From Akebia trifoliata (Eukaryota; Streptophyta; Magnoliopsida; Ranunculales; Lardizabalaceae): a DNA stretch of 64,000 nucleotides. The notes under the pieces are model-generated. The model was not told the origin of the DNA. It searched no databases and saw only the letters and a list, made by a program, of their open reading frames with translations. A program made the translations under genes and the position numbers. The first letter of the stretch is position 1, and every line of letters starts with the position of its first letter. Below are positions 1 through 11,888 of this stretch, one piece after another. Location of the stretch: contig CM030711.1 in assembly GCA_017979445.1 (NCBI GenBank), forward strand, positions 46,299,560 through 46,363,559, in the 5' to 3' direction.

Positions 1-2366
1 AGAGAGAGAGAGAGAGGTGGTGGTGGCTGGAGAAGAAGAAGAATGGTGCCCTTATATATAAGTTGGTGCCCAAATCATGTTTAAAATCCTATGTGAGCCC
101 TCTAAAAAATGGGTGTCCTCATAAGTCCGTGAGGTGCCTATAAAGATAGTCGCTCCAAAACCCAATGTGCTTATCTCCTTCATTCAATGAGATGGGAACC
201 TCATCAATGTGTCTTGAAAAGCCGCAAGTTTATTTGACACCCAATCATTTATGTTCCTTCTAAACTAAAGATTCCAATCATTTTAACTCCAACCTCCCAA
301 TTCATTTATTATTAATTCTTTTCTTTTTTAAATGAATATCTATTAGGAAAATGGTACAACTCCAGATTCTAAACAGCTAAACGACAACCGGACCATCTCC
401 ACACCAAGTCCTCCCAAAATATGCCAACCTTAAACTTGATACCTTAGAAAACTTTTTAAAAACTTCGATTATGCTTTTCCAAACGTTAAGCATTGAGTTT
501 TCATTTGAGTAACAATCATGTTTCTTGCTATCATACTTTTCTCCTTCATGTATCTATTGTTGACCTTGAATCCAATAACCTAAGAAAATACCTCAGAAAC
601 TTCAACATAATTCAAGTAAGAATGTGCTATAATTCTAATGCTGAAATAAGATTGATGTGGGATCTTTTAGAACTCCTAATCAGACATATAATCCATGCAA
701 AATCTGGATTAGCCAATGGTCCAGCCCCAGAATTTTAAAAAGTCCAATACAAGTGGCAGCATGCAAAATATTTAGGCCATTAAAAAAAGGAAACATTGAG
801 CGTTCGAACTACCCATCAAAAAAGTTTTATTTATACTCCTATAGTATTAAAAGAGGAATTTTGTATGACAGAGCCACGTTGGGTAGCATCTCAGCCCTGA
901 AAAGAAGTCCTGTCTCGGAAAACAGCCCTAAGAAGTGAGGATTTAAGTGACGGTCAAACACTATGAGAAGGCTTTTAGCGCTCATTGATCACTTAGTTGG
1001 TTCCATTAAAGTTCTAAAAGTGGAGCATTTTTGGAGCTGGTTGACACCATATACTTGGGCCCCACAAGACTCAAAAGAGAGAATTTTTAACTGTTGTTCA
1101 AACCAACTATAAGAGGTTTTTCATGTTGACCAAACTAAGGTACTGTCTGGGTTTCATATTGGGTCAAGTAGGGTTAAGATTTAGAGTTTTAGTTTGTTGG
1201 GTTCTATTTTTTTGTTTGGTTATTGTCTAGATTTTATAGTGTTATTAGAAACCTAGAATCCAAGATTTTTATTTATTATTGGTTTCCACTTTATTAAATT
1301 AGCAAGTTGCCGAGTAAGTGGCCTTCCTGTACAGCTCAAATCTCTTGTACTCCGTACCATGCTAAAAATCACCAAAACACCAGCCCTAGAATGCTACCTA
1401 CACCCTCTTTTTCTACCCATAAAATTTTCAAATCCAACACCATTGACCTTTTTCAATCAACCCATATTAAACCCTAAATCTTTTGTGCAACCTATCACTG
1501 TTAAACGGTCCTTGCTTATTCTGCATCAATTTTAGTATTTGAGCCATTCTCCTACATCGCTTCATTTGAGTCATAATACCATATTGTTGAGTGCTCCCCT
1601 CCATTTAATAACCTTTGATTCCTCAAATTGTAAAACCATACCCAACAAAGTGTTATTCTTTATTTCCTATGGTCCCGAGCACAACCACCATTTCATTTTA
1701 AGGGAGAAAACCACTTCTATCAACTATACCATACCATAAGAAATAGATTTCAGTCTAGCCTCGACACTTGAAAGAGAATTCTCATGAAATCGTGATCCCT
1801 GTAGGTAATTGACAATTATATATTGTCTGCTTTTTTTGAATTTGATATAAAATGTGTAATAAGATCATTCAAAATTTAGGAATATTTCACAAAGTTTTAA
1901 GCCTACTCGAATAATTCACATATTAACACACTATCACAATTTATTCATTTTTTTTTACAATAAGCAAGGTGATCGGTCCAATTGGAATGCTAGTATGTGA
2001 TAGTACTACTGTGCCTGATAGGCAAACACTGGGGAATTAGGTGATTGCAATTAGAGTATGGACAATGCCAAAATTTGCAATAATGGGTGTGGAAGAAGGT
2101 TTGATCCTCATTGAATCTACACCACTCTGCCAAAATTTGCAAAAAACAGCATTTTTTTTTTTCTTTTGAAAAAGTATTTTTTTATAGGTATAACTTCCAA
2201 CTTCATAGTAATTAAAACACAAGATATTTGATAAACTACAACTCTTGCCAGCTTATGACAAGATCAAAATCTAGATATACAAATCTGTTCATGCTCTAAT
2301 AAGAAACTACAAGGATCAACAGCTTATACAAACATAAGAAATTAATGAAAACAGATATTCAATTAC
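1..2366. other. Left flank without a supported coding exon
   Basis: The window opens with a short (AG)n tract followed by a GGT-rich stretch. The rest is AT-rich sequence in which I see no exon with coding character. The missing 3' exons of the gene at 2367-5094 should lie in this direction. Exons rich in lysine (runs of CTT/TTC on this strand), as I recall for relatives of this gene, are not visible here. This stretch is therefore probably a long intron of that gene. Confidence 0.5.
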
Positions 2367-5094
2367 CATGTGTTTCATCTTGGCTGCCAGTCTCCTTTTT
2401 GGGAATTCCCAACTCAGCTAACACAGCTTCCAGCTCTGCAAGTTCCTTTTTCTTAAGTTCTTTCTTAGAAAGCTGCCTTTCAGTTTCTTTAGGAGCCAAA
2501 GAAGCCTGAGGAGGCTTCTTTATCTCTGGCTCATTTTGTAATGGAATATCAGGTTCAGGTTCGTTCTCTTCCTCAATTTCATCGTCGCCTTCATCAAGAC
2601 CGTCTTCTTCACTTTCACTCACCTAGAAACTCAGACAGACAAGTACAATTTCAGTTCAAAGTCAAAACTATCAAGTCTAAACCATGGTTCAGGATTGAGA
2701 AGCTCATGACCATATGATGTAATGTCATACAAATTCTACCTCATCACATGAAAAATAGATCACATTCAACCAACAAAACTTAACATAACTGTACTGATAA
2801 TAAGAACTATGAATGAAAACTAAAACATATAATAGAAAAGAAAAAAAAGAAAAAAGAAAGAAAGAAAAGGGGAATACTTGATTAGTTGAATGAAATTCTT
2901 GGAGAAATAAGCTGCATGATTTCAACATCCAATGGAACCATAGACCGCTTAAATAGATATCTTGCCATTTAGATTTCTATGGCTGTAAAATATTTTTTTA
3001 ACCCAATGTACTAACACATACCAAGTACATGCCCCTATCAATACTCGGTCGTGTATTCAATTGGTTAATGTGTGCGTGTGTGTGCGTGTGTGCGTATGTG
3101 TGGATGGTGGTGGTGGTGGTGGTGGTGGTGGTGGTGGGGGGGGGGGGGGGGGGCACCCAAACAAAAAAATAAAATAAAACAACAATAACACGGAGGCATT
3201 TTGCCACTGGCTGCCAACCTGACTCAAACCCTCCTTTATCCAAGCTTGTGACCAGCAATGTAGTGTAAAGGGAACATTACATAGGCTGATAACTTGAAGA
3301 ACCATTTGGAAATATCAAGTTTGGCTAGGTAGAGAAAGATCATAGACCAATCCTAGAGGCTAACAATTTGTTATATGACCCACATGGGCATTGCCCAACA
3401 GAAACATGCAGAAGAACTATGAAGGATTGAGGATGTACCAAGGATTGATTAGGTTTTAAAACTGGTCAGGTTCAGGTCGGATATGAGTGTATCTGGGTCC
3501 AGATTTTTATTTGGATCCGAATCCAAGTCGGATCCTATTAGCTAAAACCATATCCAAATCATTTTTCTTTCACTAAACCCGGATCTGGATCTGTCCCGAC
3601 CGAATTACTTGATTTGGGATGGATAATTTTGGACCGTTCAACATTTTCTTGCTATATTTCTTCCCTAATTGCTACACTATTCTATTTTACCATTATAATT
3701 CTTTTATTTTATAAGAATTCATGTTATATTAAAATAGTAGAAGAAAGATATCTTGAAAAACATAAAACTATAATTTTCAAAGTAATATATCATTCGGATG
3801 TAGGCGGATACAGGGATGGATCTGTATCTTATTTGGATCCGACTCGGGTCAAGGGACATTAACCCATATTCAACCCATTTTTTATTTGGATATACTCAAG
3901 GGAACCAAACCCACTAAATTCGGATTCAGATCACTCGGATTCCGGATAAAATCCAACCCATTCTATGCCCTATGATTGATGCTAGACATTGAACTTAGGC
4001 CCTGCCTCATACAACCAAAATTAACTGCAAATTGGCAAAAAACAAAGAATTGAAAGGACAGTCAGATGCTTGGTTTCCCTTTGCAAATCATATCAAATTC
4101 CATTGGGTGCTTGTTTTATGTGGATTGCAAATTGGCATAGTTTTTTGCCCAACACTGCAGATTCCCTTAAGAATGCCCTCCAAAAGATTAAATACTTGTA
4201 AATCTCATAACAAGCAAGGACTTAATCCTTAGTGGAATTCTACAAATCATGTAATGTAGCAAATAAGTATTGGCAATGCAAGTGCCCAGATTTTTTATTC
4301 TAATTGTTAATATCATACTTCAATGTGAGATAGCAAAAGCAGATATACCACCAATAAAACAACATTGAATATGGTCAAAACATGAACAATCCACATCAAG
4401 AAAAATCGTCTACCATTCTCTAACCCAAATGTTCGAACAATCCTTCAAATCCAAATGATCAAATCGACTTACATTGTTCAAGATTGCTTTACCAAGTACA
4501 TGAATCCCACAAAAGAACCCCAATGCATTAACTGTTCTTACCAAAATTATAAGCGACCCAACTAGTTTATGTTCACGAAAATAAGATTCTTGCATTAAGA
4601 ATTTAAAATGCCACTGTCCTCTAATAACATGCATGAATAAACAGATAAAAGAGATCTCTTTTAACATCAGAATGATTCAAAACACTGGAAGAGATTCTTC
4701 ATTTAGGGTTTTTTGAGGATCAATAAAGCAACTTATTCCACAAAACAAAAACAAGATTGACAAAGTTCCAAACCTCAATAGGGGTTGAGCCCTCCTTCTC
4801 CTGCTGAGTTTCCGAAGAACCCCAGATAGGTTGAGGTGGCGCTGTTGTAGAATAGTAATCGTCATCATCTTCATCATCAATATCAGCCCACGATTTCGTA
4901 GTCAGTGGCGCTGGTGCCCAGAAAACCTGGGGCTCAGATCCCTTCGCTGTGCTCTCGGACGAACCCTTGTTCTTCGATGATCCCTGATCTTTGCCTGATT
5001 TCTTCTTCCTTCTAAGACTATCGAGTGCGGCAAAAACATTCGTACTGTTTATCGCTGATGATCGATCGTCCCTCTTATTCCCACCTCCAACCAT
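2367..5094 (-). CDS. Conserved plant protein of unknown function, first two coding exons (partial)
   Basis: Two exons join in frame: 5094-4774 (107 codons, ending at a GAG/GT donor) and 2622-2367 (after a TAG acceptor, ending in the first base of a codon at a GT donor). The protein starts MVGGGNKRDD and has a Lys-rich stretch near residue 30. It then shows the motifs FWAPAPL and KSWADIDDEDDDDYY around residues 58-80 and an acidic segment after residue 108. It ends with a charged helix around SKKELKKKELAELEAVL (about residues 160-176). From memory, plants share this block pattern in an uncharacterised, probably cytosolic or nuclear protein with a low-complexity Lys-rich C-terminus. No enzyme motif is visible. 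The ATG is the first in the exon and follows a leader with telo-box-like motifs. The exons after 2367 are not found in the window, so the model is incomplete. The 2.15 kb intron holds a hAT element and a microsatellite-bearing repeat. Confidence 0.75.
3015..3300 (-). repeat. SINE-like or dispersed repeat with (GT)n, (GGT)n and poly-G tracts
   Basis: A moderately repetitive plant element lies on the minus strand. Its core 'ACATTGCTGGTCACAAGCTT' and the following 'GGATAAAGGAGGGTTTGAGT' resemble a dispersed repeat I recall from many plant genomes. It is interrupted by a compound microsatellite on the plus strand: GT-rich about 3070-3105, (GGT)n about 3106-3136, then an uninterrupted run of about 17 G at 3137-3153. 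It sits in the first coding intron of the unknown-protein gene. Confidence 0.5.
3450..3972. mobile_element. Non-autonomous hAT-like element (523 bp)
   Basis: The right end reads CCCATTCTATGCCCTA and the left end begins TAGG, with diverged terminal inverted repeats. Flanking 8-bp direct repeats are GGATTGAT (3442-3449) and TGATTGAT (3973-3980), matching at 7 of 8 bases; hAT elements make 8-bp duplications. The interior is full of 'GGATCCGAATCC / GGATATCC' words shared with the hAT-like elements at 6067, 13942 and 50820. It has no transposase reading frame and lies inside the intron of the unknown-protein gene. Confidence 0.7.
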
Positions 5095-5460
5095 TTCTTG
5101 CGATCACTCGAACAATAGTTTCTGAGTTCTTAATAATTGCGAAATATACAAATCACAGTGACAGATAGGGCGAAATCCAAATTTTCAGAGTAAAAATTAG
5201 GGTTTCGGGAAACTACATTCAGGATTAGGGTTTCTGGAAAAATTAAGATAAAAAAAACCAATAATCAGAGTTGGGGTTGGATACTGATGAAACCTAGGGT
5301 TTCAGGTTGAAACCCTAGTGGAGATCAAAGTTCTTGGGCTGCAAATAGATGGATGAGCTCTGCGGATTTGAGTTTTTTCTTTTTTAATTCATCTTCTTTA
5401 TGTTTCCTTCTCTTCTCAGACTCAGACTCAGACTCGGAGAACTGAAGAACAAACGAAGAT
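5095..5460 (-). promoter_or_regulatory. Leader and proximal promoter with repeated telo-box-like motifs
   Basis: Between the ATG at 5094 and a CT-rich patch near 5400-5440 the sequence carries at least four AGGGTTT/AAACCCT words (near 5198, 5226, 5296 and 5311). Such telo-box-like elements are common in 5' regions of plant housekeeping and translation-related genes. The transcription start cannot be fixed from sequence; the CT-rich stretch around 5400-5440 is a candidate. Confidence 0.45.
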
Positions 5461-6066
5461 AGGTTTTTTTATTTAGGTTTTAGATATAGTCCTCCACGTG
5501 TTGATAAGTATTTGATATAACCCCTCTATATTTTCCAAAATGATGATATACCCCCTTGACTTCAATCTTCAAAATGAAACCGTTCATTTTATTTGAATGT
5601 TTTTGTAAGACGAAGTATATCCAGCCGGTATAAAACACAACGGTGGGCCCAGCAAATCTTAAAGTGGGACCCACATCGATATGTCCCACACCACACTTGT
5701 TTTTTTATTTTATTTTATTTTTTTTAATTTTGTGGTTTGTTAGGCGTTTCTGAAAAGTTTCTCCTTTTTCTCTGTCCTAATCACCTAAATTTTTTTTTTT
5801 TGTCATTTTTACTTTTGAACGGTGTCTGTTTCATCTGAAGGCCAATTGTTTGCAAACTGATTGCATGCAGCCCATTCAACATTTTTGTCCTTTATCCATC
5901 TTCGCAATAAAACACAACGGTGGTGGTTGAATGGGTCCCACTTCGTGGAGTGGGGTGGGATCACATGACCAACTTTAATATTGTTTTTTTCACACCCTTT
6001 CAACTTTATTCTCTTTTTTTTTTTCTTTCCTTTCCTTCTTTCTTTTTTTCAATATAACCCTCTAAT

Positions 6067-7098
6067 TAGGGCGATGAATGAATAATCAAAATTTAAATTC
6101 AAAAAGTTAGAATTTATTTGAAATTCGAAGATTTTGGATAAAGATTCGAATAATTTTTAATATCCAAATATTTTTCAGATTTGAGTAGTGATAATTTTGA
6201 TATGATATTGTTCAACTTGATTTGAAACTCGTGTACTACTGATGTATTGTCATCGTGTCATTATAACATCGAAGAAACATGTGTTTATCCACTTATCATT
6301 ATCGTGTTTCTTAATAAGTCTCAAACATTTTTTTATTATTATTAGAAGGGTATATGGGCTAGTTTGCGTGCACCAACTATTCCCTCCTCTCCGAACAAGA
6401 CTTACGAAATAAGGTTTTAATCCTACGGTCCATGGCCACTAATATTAGTAGTCGGTGGGAATCGAACTTGAGACCACAAGGGGAGCACACCCCTTGACCC
6501 CGAAGTGCTACCACTCGGCCACCCATTTAGTGGTTGAGTCTCAAACATGAGTTGAGGTTAGAAAAGGTTATTTTAGGTTTGATTACATATTGTGTACCCA
6601 ACATCTCCTCTTTGTCTCCTTCTAGTGTTTGCGATAAAAGGGAATCCTTCGTCTCCTCTAATCGTTTTTTTGACATTTGTTTACGACGAATTGTATGTAA
6701 AGTCTTTCTCTTTCTCTCACTCTTTTCCTGCCATTAAGGCTTTGTCTTGAGCTTTTTTCTCTATTTCATCTCTAACAACCCTTTACTTAAATTACCAAGG
6801 TAAAAAAATCTCAACCCTTTTCTATCTCTCTTGCTTAGTTGGGCTTACAATTGGATGTGAAACCTTTATTCTCGTGTTTGCAAATCTAAGAATCTTCCTC
6901 ATTTCTATATCTTGATGAGAACTCGTGGAATTTTGTCAAAATTTGATTCGAATAATATCTGATATCCAATAGTATAATCAGATTCGAATTTAGATAGCAT
7001 TTTAGAATATTTATCGGATACGAATTCAGATATCATATAGTTTTTTCGGATTCGAATATAACTGTATTCAAATCAATAGGTATATGTTGACATCCTTA
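6067..7098. mobile_element. Non-autonomous hAT-like element with nested SINE (about 1.03 kb)
   Basis: The left end is TAGGGCGATGAATGAATA and the right end is TATATGTTGACATCCTTA, a degenerate inverted pair. The flanks CCTCTAAT (6059-6066) and CCTGTAAC (7099-7106) agree at 6 of 8 bases, as expected for an old hAT duplication. Both arms contain repeated 'GATTCGAATA / GGATATC' words pointing towards each other. A tRNA-derived SINE is inserted near 6365-6527. No transposase is present. Confidence 0.6.
6365..6527 (-). mobile_element. tRNA-derived SINE
   Basis: Read on the minus strand, the element begins GGGTGGCCGAGTGGTAGCAC, a good RNA polymerase III A-box region (TGGCCGAGTGG). About 45 bases on it has the B box AGTTCGATTCC. 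This is the tRNA-like head of a plant SINE. It is nested inside the hAT-like element 6067-7098. Confidence 0.75.
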
Positions 7099-7249
7099 CC
7101 TGTAACTTTACTATCTTTCCTATTTTGCCCATTTAACCTTGACAAGGATGTCCATGCTCCTGTACACCATTTTCTTAAATTATACCTCTCTAATTTGATT
7201 ATATTTCCTTTTTTTTTTTTACCTATGTTACTTGGGATTTTATTTTCGG

Positions 7250-7570
7250 TTATCAAGATGTTACCAGTAAAAAATCCAGACACAGAAGTAGATCCTGTAG
7301 ATTCTATTGATCCCGGTGCGCTGGAGTAGACCGGCGCTGTAGAGCCAGCAGTTGGTTCTGTCGCAGTCACATATCTAGATCCATATTTGAGTGAGAGAGC
7401 GGGCTGACCTGTCCGCGGTTGAAGCACCGGGATGGAATGGTCGTAGTAGTGGTATCCCCCGGGGGGGCATTAGTAGCAGTAGGTACGGCTCGAGTATCAT
7501 TCTTCATAGCATATCCGGCTTACCTTCGCCGAGTCTCAGTCCTGTATCGAGACCCAATAACATAAACCAA
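7250..7570 (-). pseudogene. GC-rich coding-like island, probably a gene fragment
   Basis: Within AT-rich surroundings this block is strikingly GC-rich and codon-like. On the minus strand one frame from about 7427 gives a Ser/Thr/Pro/Gly-rich stretch (for example LKYGSRYVTATEPTAGSTA and SSAPGSIESTGSTSVSGFF). A second frame covers the upstream part beyond a run of C/G near 7456-7468. The change of frame at a homopolymer suggests a broken copy. I do not recognise the parent gene. It could be a processed pseudogene or a captured exon. Confidence 0.4.
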
Positions 7571-8249
7571 GTGTTAAGGCGATTGAATTATAATCCATAT
7601 AATAAAATACAACAATGGGTCTTACTCCAACTATAGTTTTGTGGGGTATAAATCAGTGTTTTAAAATTATGATTTGTTGAAGCATATAACTAGTTAGTGA
7701 AACAGTTGAAAAAAAAATTATTTCGTAAGATTTTATATATAAAATAGTAAGATTGGTCTTCTTAATTTAGTATGATTTCACATCTTACTAAGGGTCATTA
7801 AGTTTACCTTGTGGCATCCTAAACATGATCTGATTCCACAGGGATATAGAGGACAAAATTTTATGAGTTCTAAAAAAAAGATTACTTTTCATCATTAAAT
7901 TAGAATAATAAATTTGTGAGTAAAGTTGTCGCCTGAAATCGCCTCGACCCTTTTTCACTAAATAATAAGGAGTTTGATTGGTAAATGGAGGATTTTCTAA
8001 GAAATGGGAGTCGCCACCTAATTTAGGTTTAGGAAAAAAAATAACTCCAAAACGGATCCGGATCGATCTTATAGATAAGATAAATTGGTAAGTGGTCAAA
8101 TTGCGAGTTTCGAAAGGTGTTAGACACCGTACCTGCCCGATTAAGATGATCGGTCTCTATTACGATCCAAAATTATCATATAGTCAACGAGCTAAGACTA
8201 AAGTCCAATTAGAGTCCAATCATCATTAATTAGATTTGTTAAATGAATC

Positions 8250-9170
8250 TTTTGACTAAAGTTTTCCCAGATATTTAAAATCTAAAAAAAAACATAATTA
8301 TATCCTTTGTTCTAAAGTTCACGTGGCAATATACTTCAATTAAAAATTCACATATGCAAATATTTTCTAAATCAGCAAAAATAAGAATTTGTGAAAATTT
8401 TCTTAATTAGAAAATCATAAGGCAATCTACGAAGTTTCTAAATTCGAAATTCAAAATTCAAAATTTCCTAAATTAGTATGAATATATGATGAATTCCTAA
8501 ATTAGAGATTTATAAAAATAAAAATTTCAAAATAGAAAACTACAAATATAGGATGAGTTTCCAAATTAGAAATTTGCGAATACAAAATTTTCAAAATAGA
8601 AAGTTTCAAAATCATATGAAATTTTCAAATTAGCAAATCATAAATCAACATGGAATTTCTAGATAGAAAAATGCAAAACTCTTAAATTGAAAAATTACAA
8701 AAACATGAAATTTCTTAGTTAGACACTTATAAATATGAAATTTTCTAAAATAGTACATTATGGAAATTTTCGCGTTAGAAAGTTCTAAATAGAAATTTTC
8801 TAAAATAGAAACTTTTGATCATGAACTTTCCAAAATAGAAATTTATGAATATGAATTTTCCAAAGTAAAAAAATATGAATATGAAAATTTCAAAGTAAAA
8901 AATATGAATATGAAATTTTCAAAATAGAAAATTACAAATATGAATAGAAAATCCTAAAACGCATACAATTTATAAATTTTCAAATAACTAAATTATGATC
9001 ATGAAATTTCTAAATCGATAAGTTACTCACAAGACAAAATTCCAAAATTAACAAGAGAAAAATATATGCTGAAAATTTCTAAATTAGAGTAAAAAATTTC
9101 ACATATAAATCAACTTCCAATTTAATGGTTAAATCATGAACACCCTCCAATTTAATAAATAGTTCTCAAA
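8250..9170. repeat. Degenerate AT-rich tandem array
   Basis: About 900 bp consist of diverged copies of a roughly 25-35 bp unit built on 'GAAATTTTCAAAATAGAAA' followed by 'TTACAAATAT' or similar. Periodicity is irregular, with single-base drift between units. No reading frame is supported. Confidence 0.65.
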
Positions 9171-9489
9171 TCATCAAACAACACATCACATGGTAGGATT
9201 TGTAGAATTGAATTGTTATTTATTCTTAAACATGAATAATTGCTAAAAATAATTTGAATTTAAAAAAATTAAATTAAAATTCATGCAACCACCATCCCAT
9301 TAATTTAAGCACGATAATCACAAAATCACGAGTCACGTGACGAATGTAATCCAAGAATAATAGTAAACAACAGTGAAGGATAGGACAACCATAAAAAATA
9401 GAGAATAAATAATGAGAACGAGGGAAAAGAAAAATAAAATAATAAAAATTAACAAATTTAAACAAAATATAGCTAAATACCTCTAGGAT

Positions 9490-10120
9490 AGAATAGTGAT
9501 TACTATGTGTTCCTTCAGGTGCAACCCGAGACGACGTTGGATGTTGAATAGAAAAGGAAACAAGCACGTTGTTGTTGGAACACCGTAGAGACGAAATGGA
9601 ACACAACGACAATGCCATTGGATGCGTTGCGGAGGAGGTGAAATGTGATGATGTCTAGGTATTGGTGCGTCACAGAGAAGACAAAAGATTGAATACGCTG
9701 GCTGCTGAGGGCATTAGAGAGAAAGAAAAATGTTGAAGACATTGTTGTTGGGATGTTCAAAGGAAGAAAAATGATTGAAAACGACGATGATGTCGCTGCT
9801 ATGGTGCTTAAGATAAGGAAACAGATGGGAAACGTTAATGCTGGGGTTTAATAAAAGAAGAAGATGTCAAAGATGACAGTGTTGTTGTTACCGAGAGTTT
9901 AAGAGTATGGGATAGAGGTGGAGACGTTGTTGTTGGGCTGTTTAAAAGAAGAAAACGAAGGGGGAGACATTGTTGTAGTTGGGGCGTTCAAAAGAAAGAG
10001 AAAAAAATCGAAACAACTGTGCTGTGATCAAGAGAGGAAAATAATAAATATGAGGGACATTGGCGCTGCTAAATTCAAGAGAAAACGAAAAATTGAAGAT
10101 GAGGGCAACCCTGTTCCAGT
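9490..10120. repeat. Degenerate purine-rich repeat (GTTGTTGG...TTCAAAAGAAG units)
   Basis: A phrase of the form GA(G/C)ATTGTTGTTGGG(G/A)(C/T)GTT(T/C)AAA(A/G)GAAGA recurs at about 9725, 9923 and 9967, with weaker copies between. It produces overlapping open frames on both strands that look like repeat shadows, not genes. Confidence 0.5.
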
Positions 10121-10261
10121 CATTATTAATCCCCCCTCCCCTTTCACGTCTCCCATCGATTAAGTCTTATAAGTTTTTTGTTGCTTTTTTTCTTCCACTT
10201 TCTATGCCTTTTTTTGTTTGCTTTTTTTTTTTTTTTACTTGGGACGTCCAAAAATACATGA

Positions 10262-10292
<31 letters not shown>

Positions 10293-10379
10293 CATTTTAC
10301 TTCTTTTCTCTACACATTACTTTTAGAAGAATGCAAGTGGTGATCCCACGTTACTCGTGCCTTAATGGTCGTTCATCAA

Positions 10380-10680
10380 TTAAGCCTTGATTGGTTAATT
10401 TAAATTTTTTTATTTTTATTTTTATTTTGAATGGTTGTTTTAGTTTTAATTTGAATTTTGTTGGTTGATTACATTTTAATTTGATTTTTAATTGGTCAAT
10501 TAAATTTTAATTTGAAATTTTATTACTCAGTTAAATTTCAATTTGGATTTTATTGATCGATCGAATTTTAATTTGAATTTTTAATTGGCTTTTAATAAAA
10601 TTTTAATTTTAATTGGTCAATTAATTTTTAATTTGATTTTGATTAAATTTGAATTTGATTATTCTAGAATTTTTCAATTG
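10380..10680. repeat. Degenerate tandem array of ATTTTAATTTGA units
   Basis: Roughly eight imperfect copies of a unit of about 30-40 bp containing 'AATTTTAATTTGAATTTT' and 'ATTGGTCAATTAAA'. It is purely AT-rich, has no coding potential, and is probably internal to the LTR-like block. Confidence 0.6.
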
Positions 10681-11441
10681 TTTAAAATTTTTTATCATGT
10701 TTTCCTAAGAATTAAGGTCTCTAGGTAAAAGTCAGATATTGAGGGGCATTTCAATCATTTTTATGATTTCTCATAAATTTTTCTATTTTCGTTAATTTAG
10801 GTCTCATTATATTCGAAATCATATTCCAAAGGCAATGAAAGTGCTTTCGAAAGTTCGAGATTCATGAGAAGTATTTTCGTTATTTTATTGATTTTTGCAA
10901 ATTTTTATGAATTTTAGTGTTATGTTTATTTTAATCCCAACGTGATTATTTCTAAGTCTTTATGTCATATTTTCCTAGCGTCGCGAAAATTTTAAATTAT
11001 CAAAATGTGTAGTTAACCTAAGCATACATACTTGCTAAATCGGGTGTAAGGTGTAACGATAAGCGTGCGTAATTTCTATGTTAATTCGTAACGAGTGAAA
11101 GAGACGAAAAAGTTAGAATTAAGAAAGAATTGGGAAAGGTACTCTTCAATTTTCAAGTTATTTGTGCTTATCATTAAGAATATACTACAATTGGGAGACG
11201 AATTATCAAATTAGGCAGATGTAAAAAATAAAGTGTTTACACTGTCCATTTCAAAACCTTGGATCAAACCCCAAAATAGTTTTTTTTTTTTTTTTTAATT
11301 GAGCTTTTTCATGAAATCTAGAGGCCTATGGTGTTGGATTGTCAGTTTGATCATCCATTTGTGTTGAACGAGCCTTAGTATGATTTGAAATCTTACTAAT
11401 GTAACTTGAACTTCACATTTGATATGGTATGACGTTTTACA

Positions 11442-11442
<1 letters not shown>

Positions 11443-11492
<50 letters not shown>
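11443..11492. repeat. Compound (CA)n(TA)n microsatellite
   Basis: A long perfect CA run passes directly into a TA run. The intact gene copy has only a short ATATAT at the equivalent place (about 15965). The expansion therefore postdates or accompanied the duplication and MITE insertion. Confidence 0.9.
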
Positions 11493-11493
11493 A

Positions 11494-11872
11494 GGTCCCG
11501 TTCGGCACCCTAAGTTTTACCACACACTTTAACAAACGCGTTTTGTCTTACATGGGTTAGAAGTTTCGGAATGAGCTGATTTTTGGTGAGGATGATCTCT
11601 ATGGTGAGGAGATCATCCTCACCAAAAATCAGCTCATTCCAAAACTTCTAACCCCATCAAAATTGATTTACAAAAATGGACGGTCCACGATTTTTCAACG
11701 TGTAAACATAGGGCTAAACATTTCGGAATGGGCTGATTTTTGGGGAGGATGATCTTCTAATCATAGAGATCATCCTCACCAAAAATCAGCTCATTCCAAA
11801 ACTTCTAACCCATGAAGGACAAAACACATTTGTTAAAGTGTGTGGTAAAACTTAGGGTGCTGAACATTTCCC
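11494..11872. mobile_element. MITE with terminal inverted repeats and two internal hairpins (member 1)
   Basis: Its terminal inverted repeats run about 50 bp: the left end GGTCCCGTTCGGCACCCTAA pairs with the complement of the right end TTAGGGTGCTGAACATTTCC. Inside are two further long palindromes, each pairing a GGAATGAGCTGATTTTTGG-type arm with a CCAAAAATCAGCTCATTCC-type arm around a GATGATCTC/GAGATCATC centre. It is inserted in a TA tract, so the target duplication is probably TA. It has no coding capacity. Confidence 0.85.
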
Positions 11873-11888
11873 ATATATATATATATAT

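Larger units (their letters stand above)
7640..11241 (-). mobile_element. Probable Ty3/Tat(Ogre)-type LTR or solo LTR, very AT-rich
   Basis: On the minus strand the block would start at TGTAAACAC (11241), a typical start for Tat/Ogre-like plant LTRs. It contains, near its distal end, the words GGTGTCTAACACC (about 8117-8130) and the complement of GGAGTCGCCACCTAA (about 8006-8020), which I associate with such LTRs. No gag-pol frame is seen. The left boundary is uncertain. Inside are degenerate tandem arrays at 8250-9170 and 10380-10680 and a GAA/GTT-rich patch at 9490-10120. A similar, oppositely oriented block lies at 52376-54000. Confidence 0.45.

Noticed and set aside
2998..3305. Overlapping frames with poly-Pro and poly-Thr runs
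   Set aside because: They come from the (GGT)n, poly-G and (GT)n tract inside a dispersed repeat, not from a gene.
6365..6527. A genuine tRNA gene
   Set aside because: The A and B boxes are present but the sequence does not fold as a full tRNA with paired acceptor ends. It continues into a SINE body.
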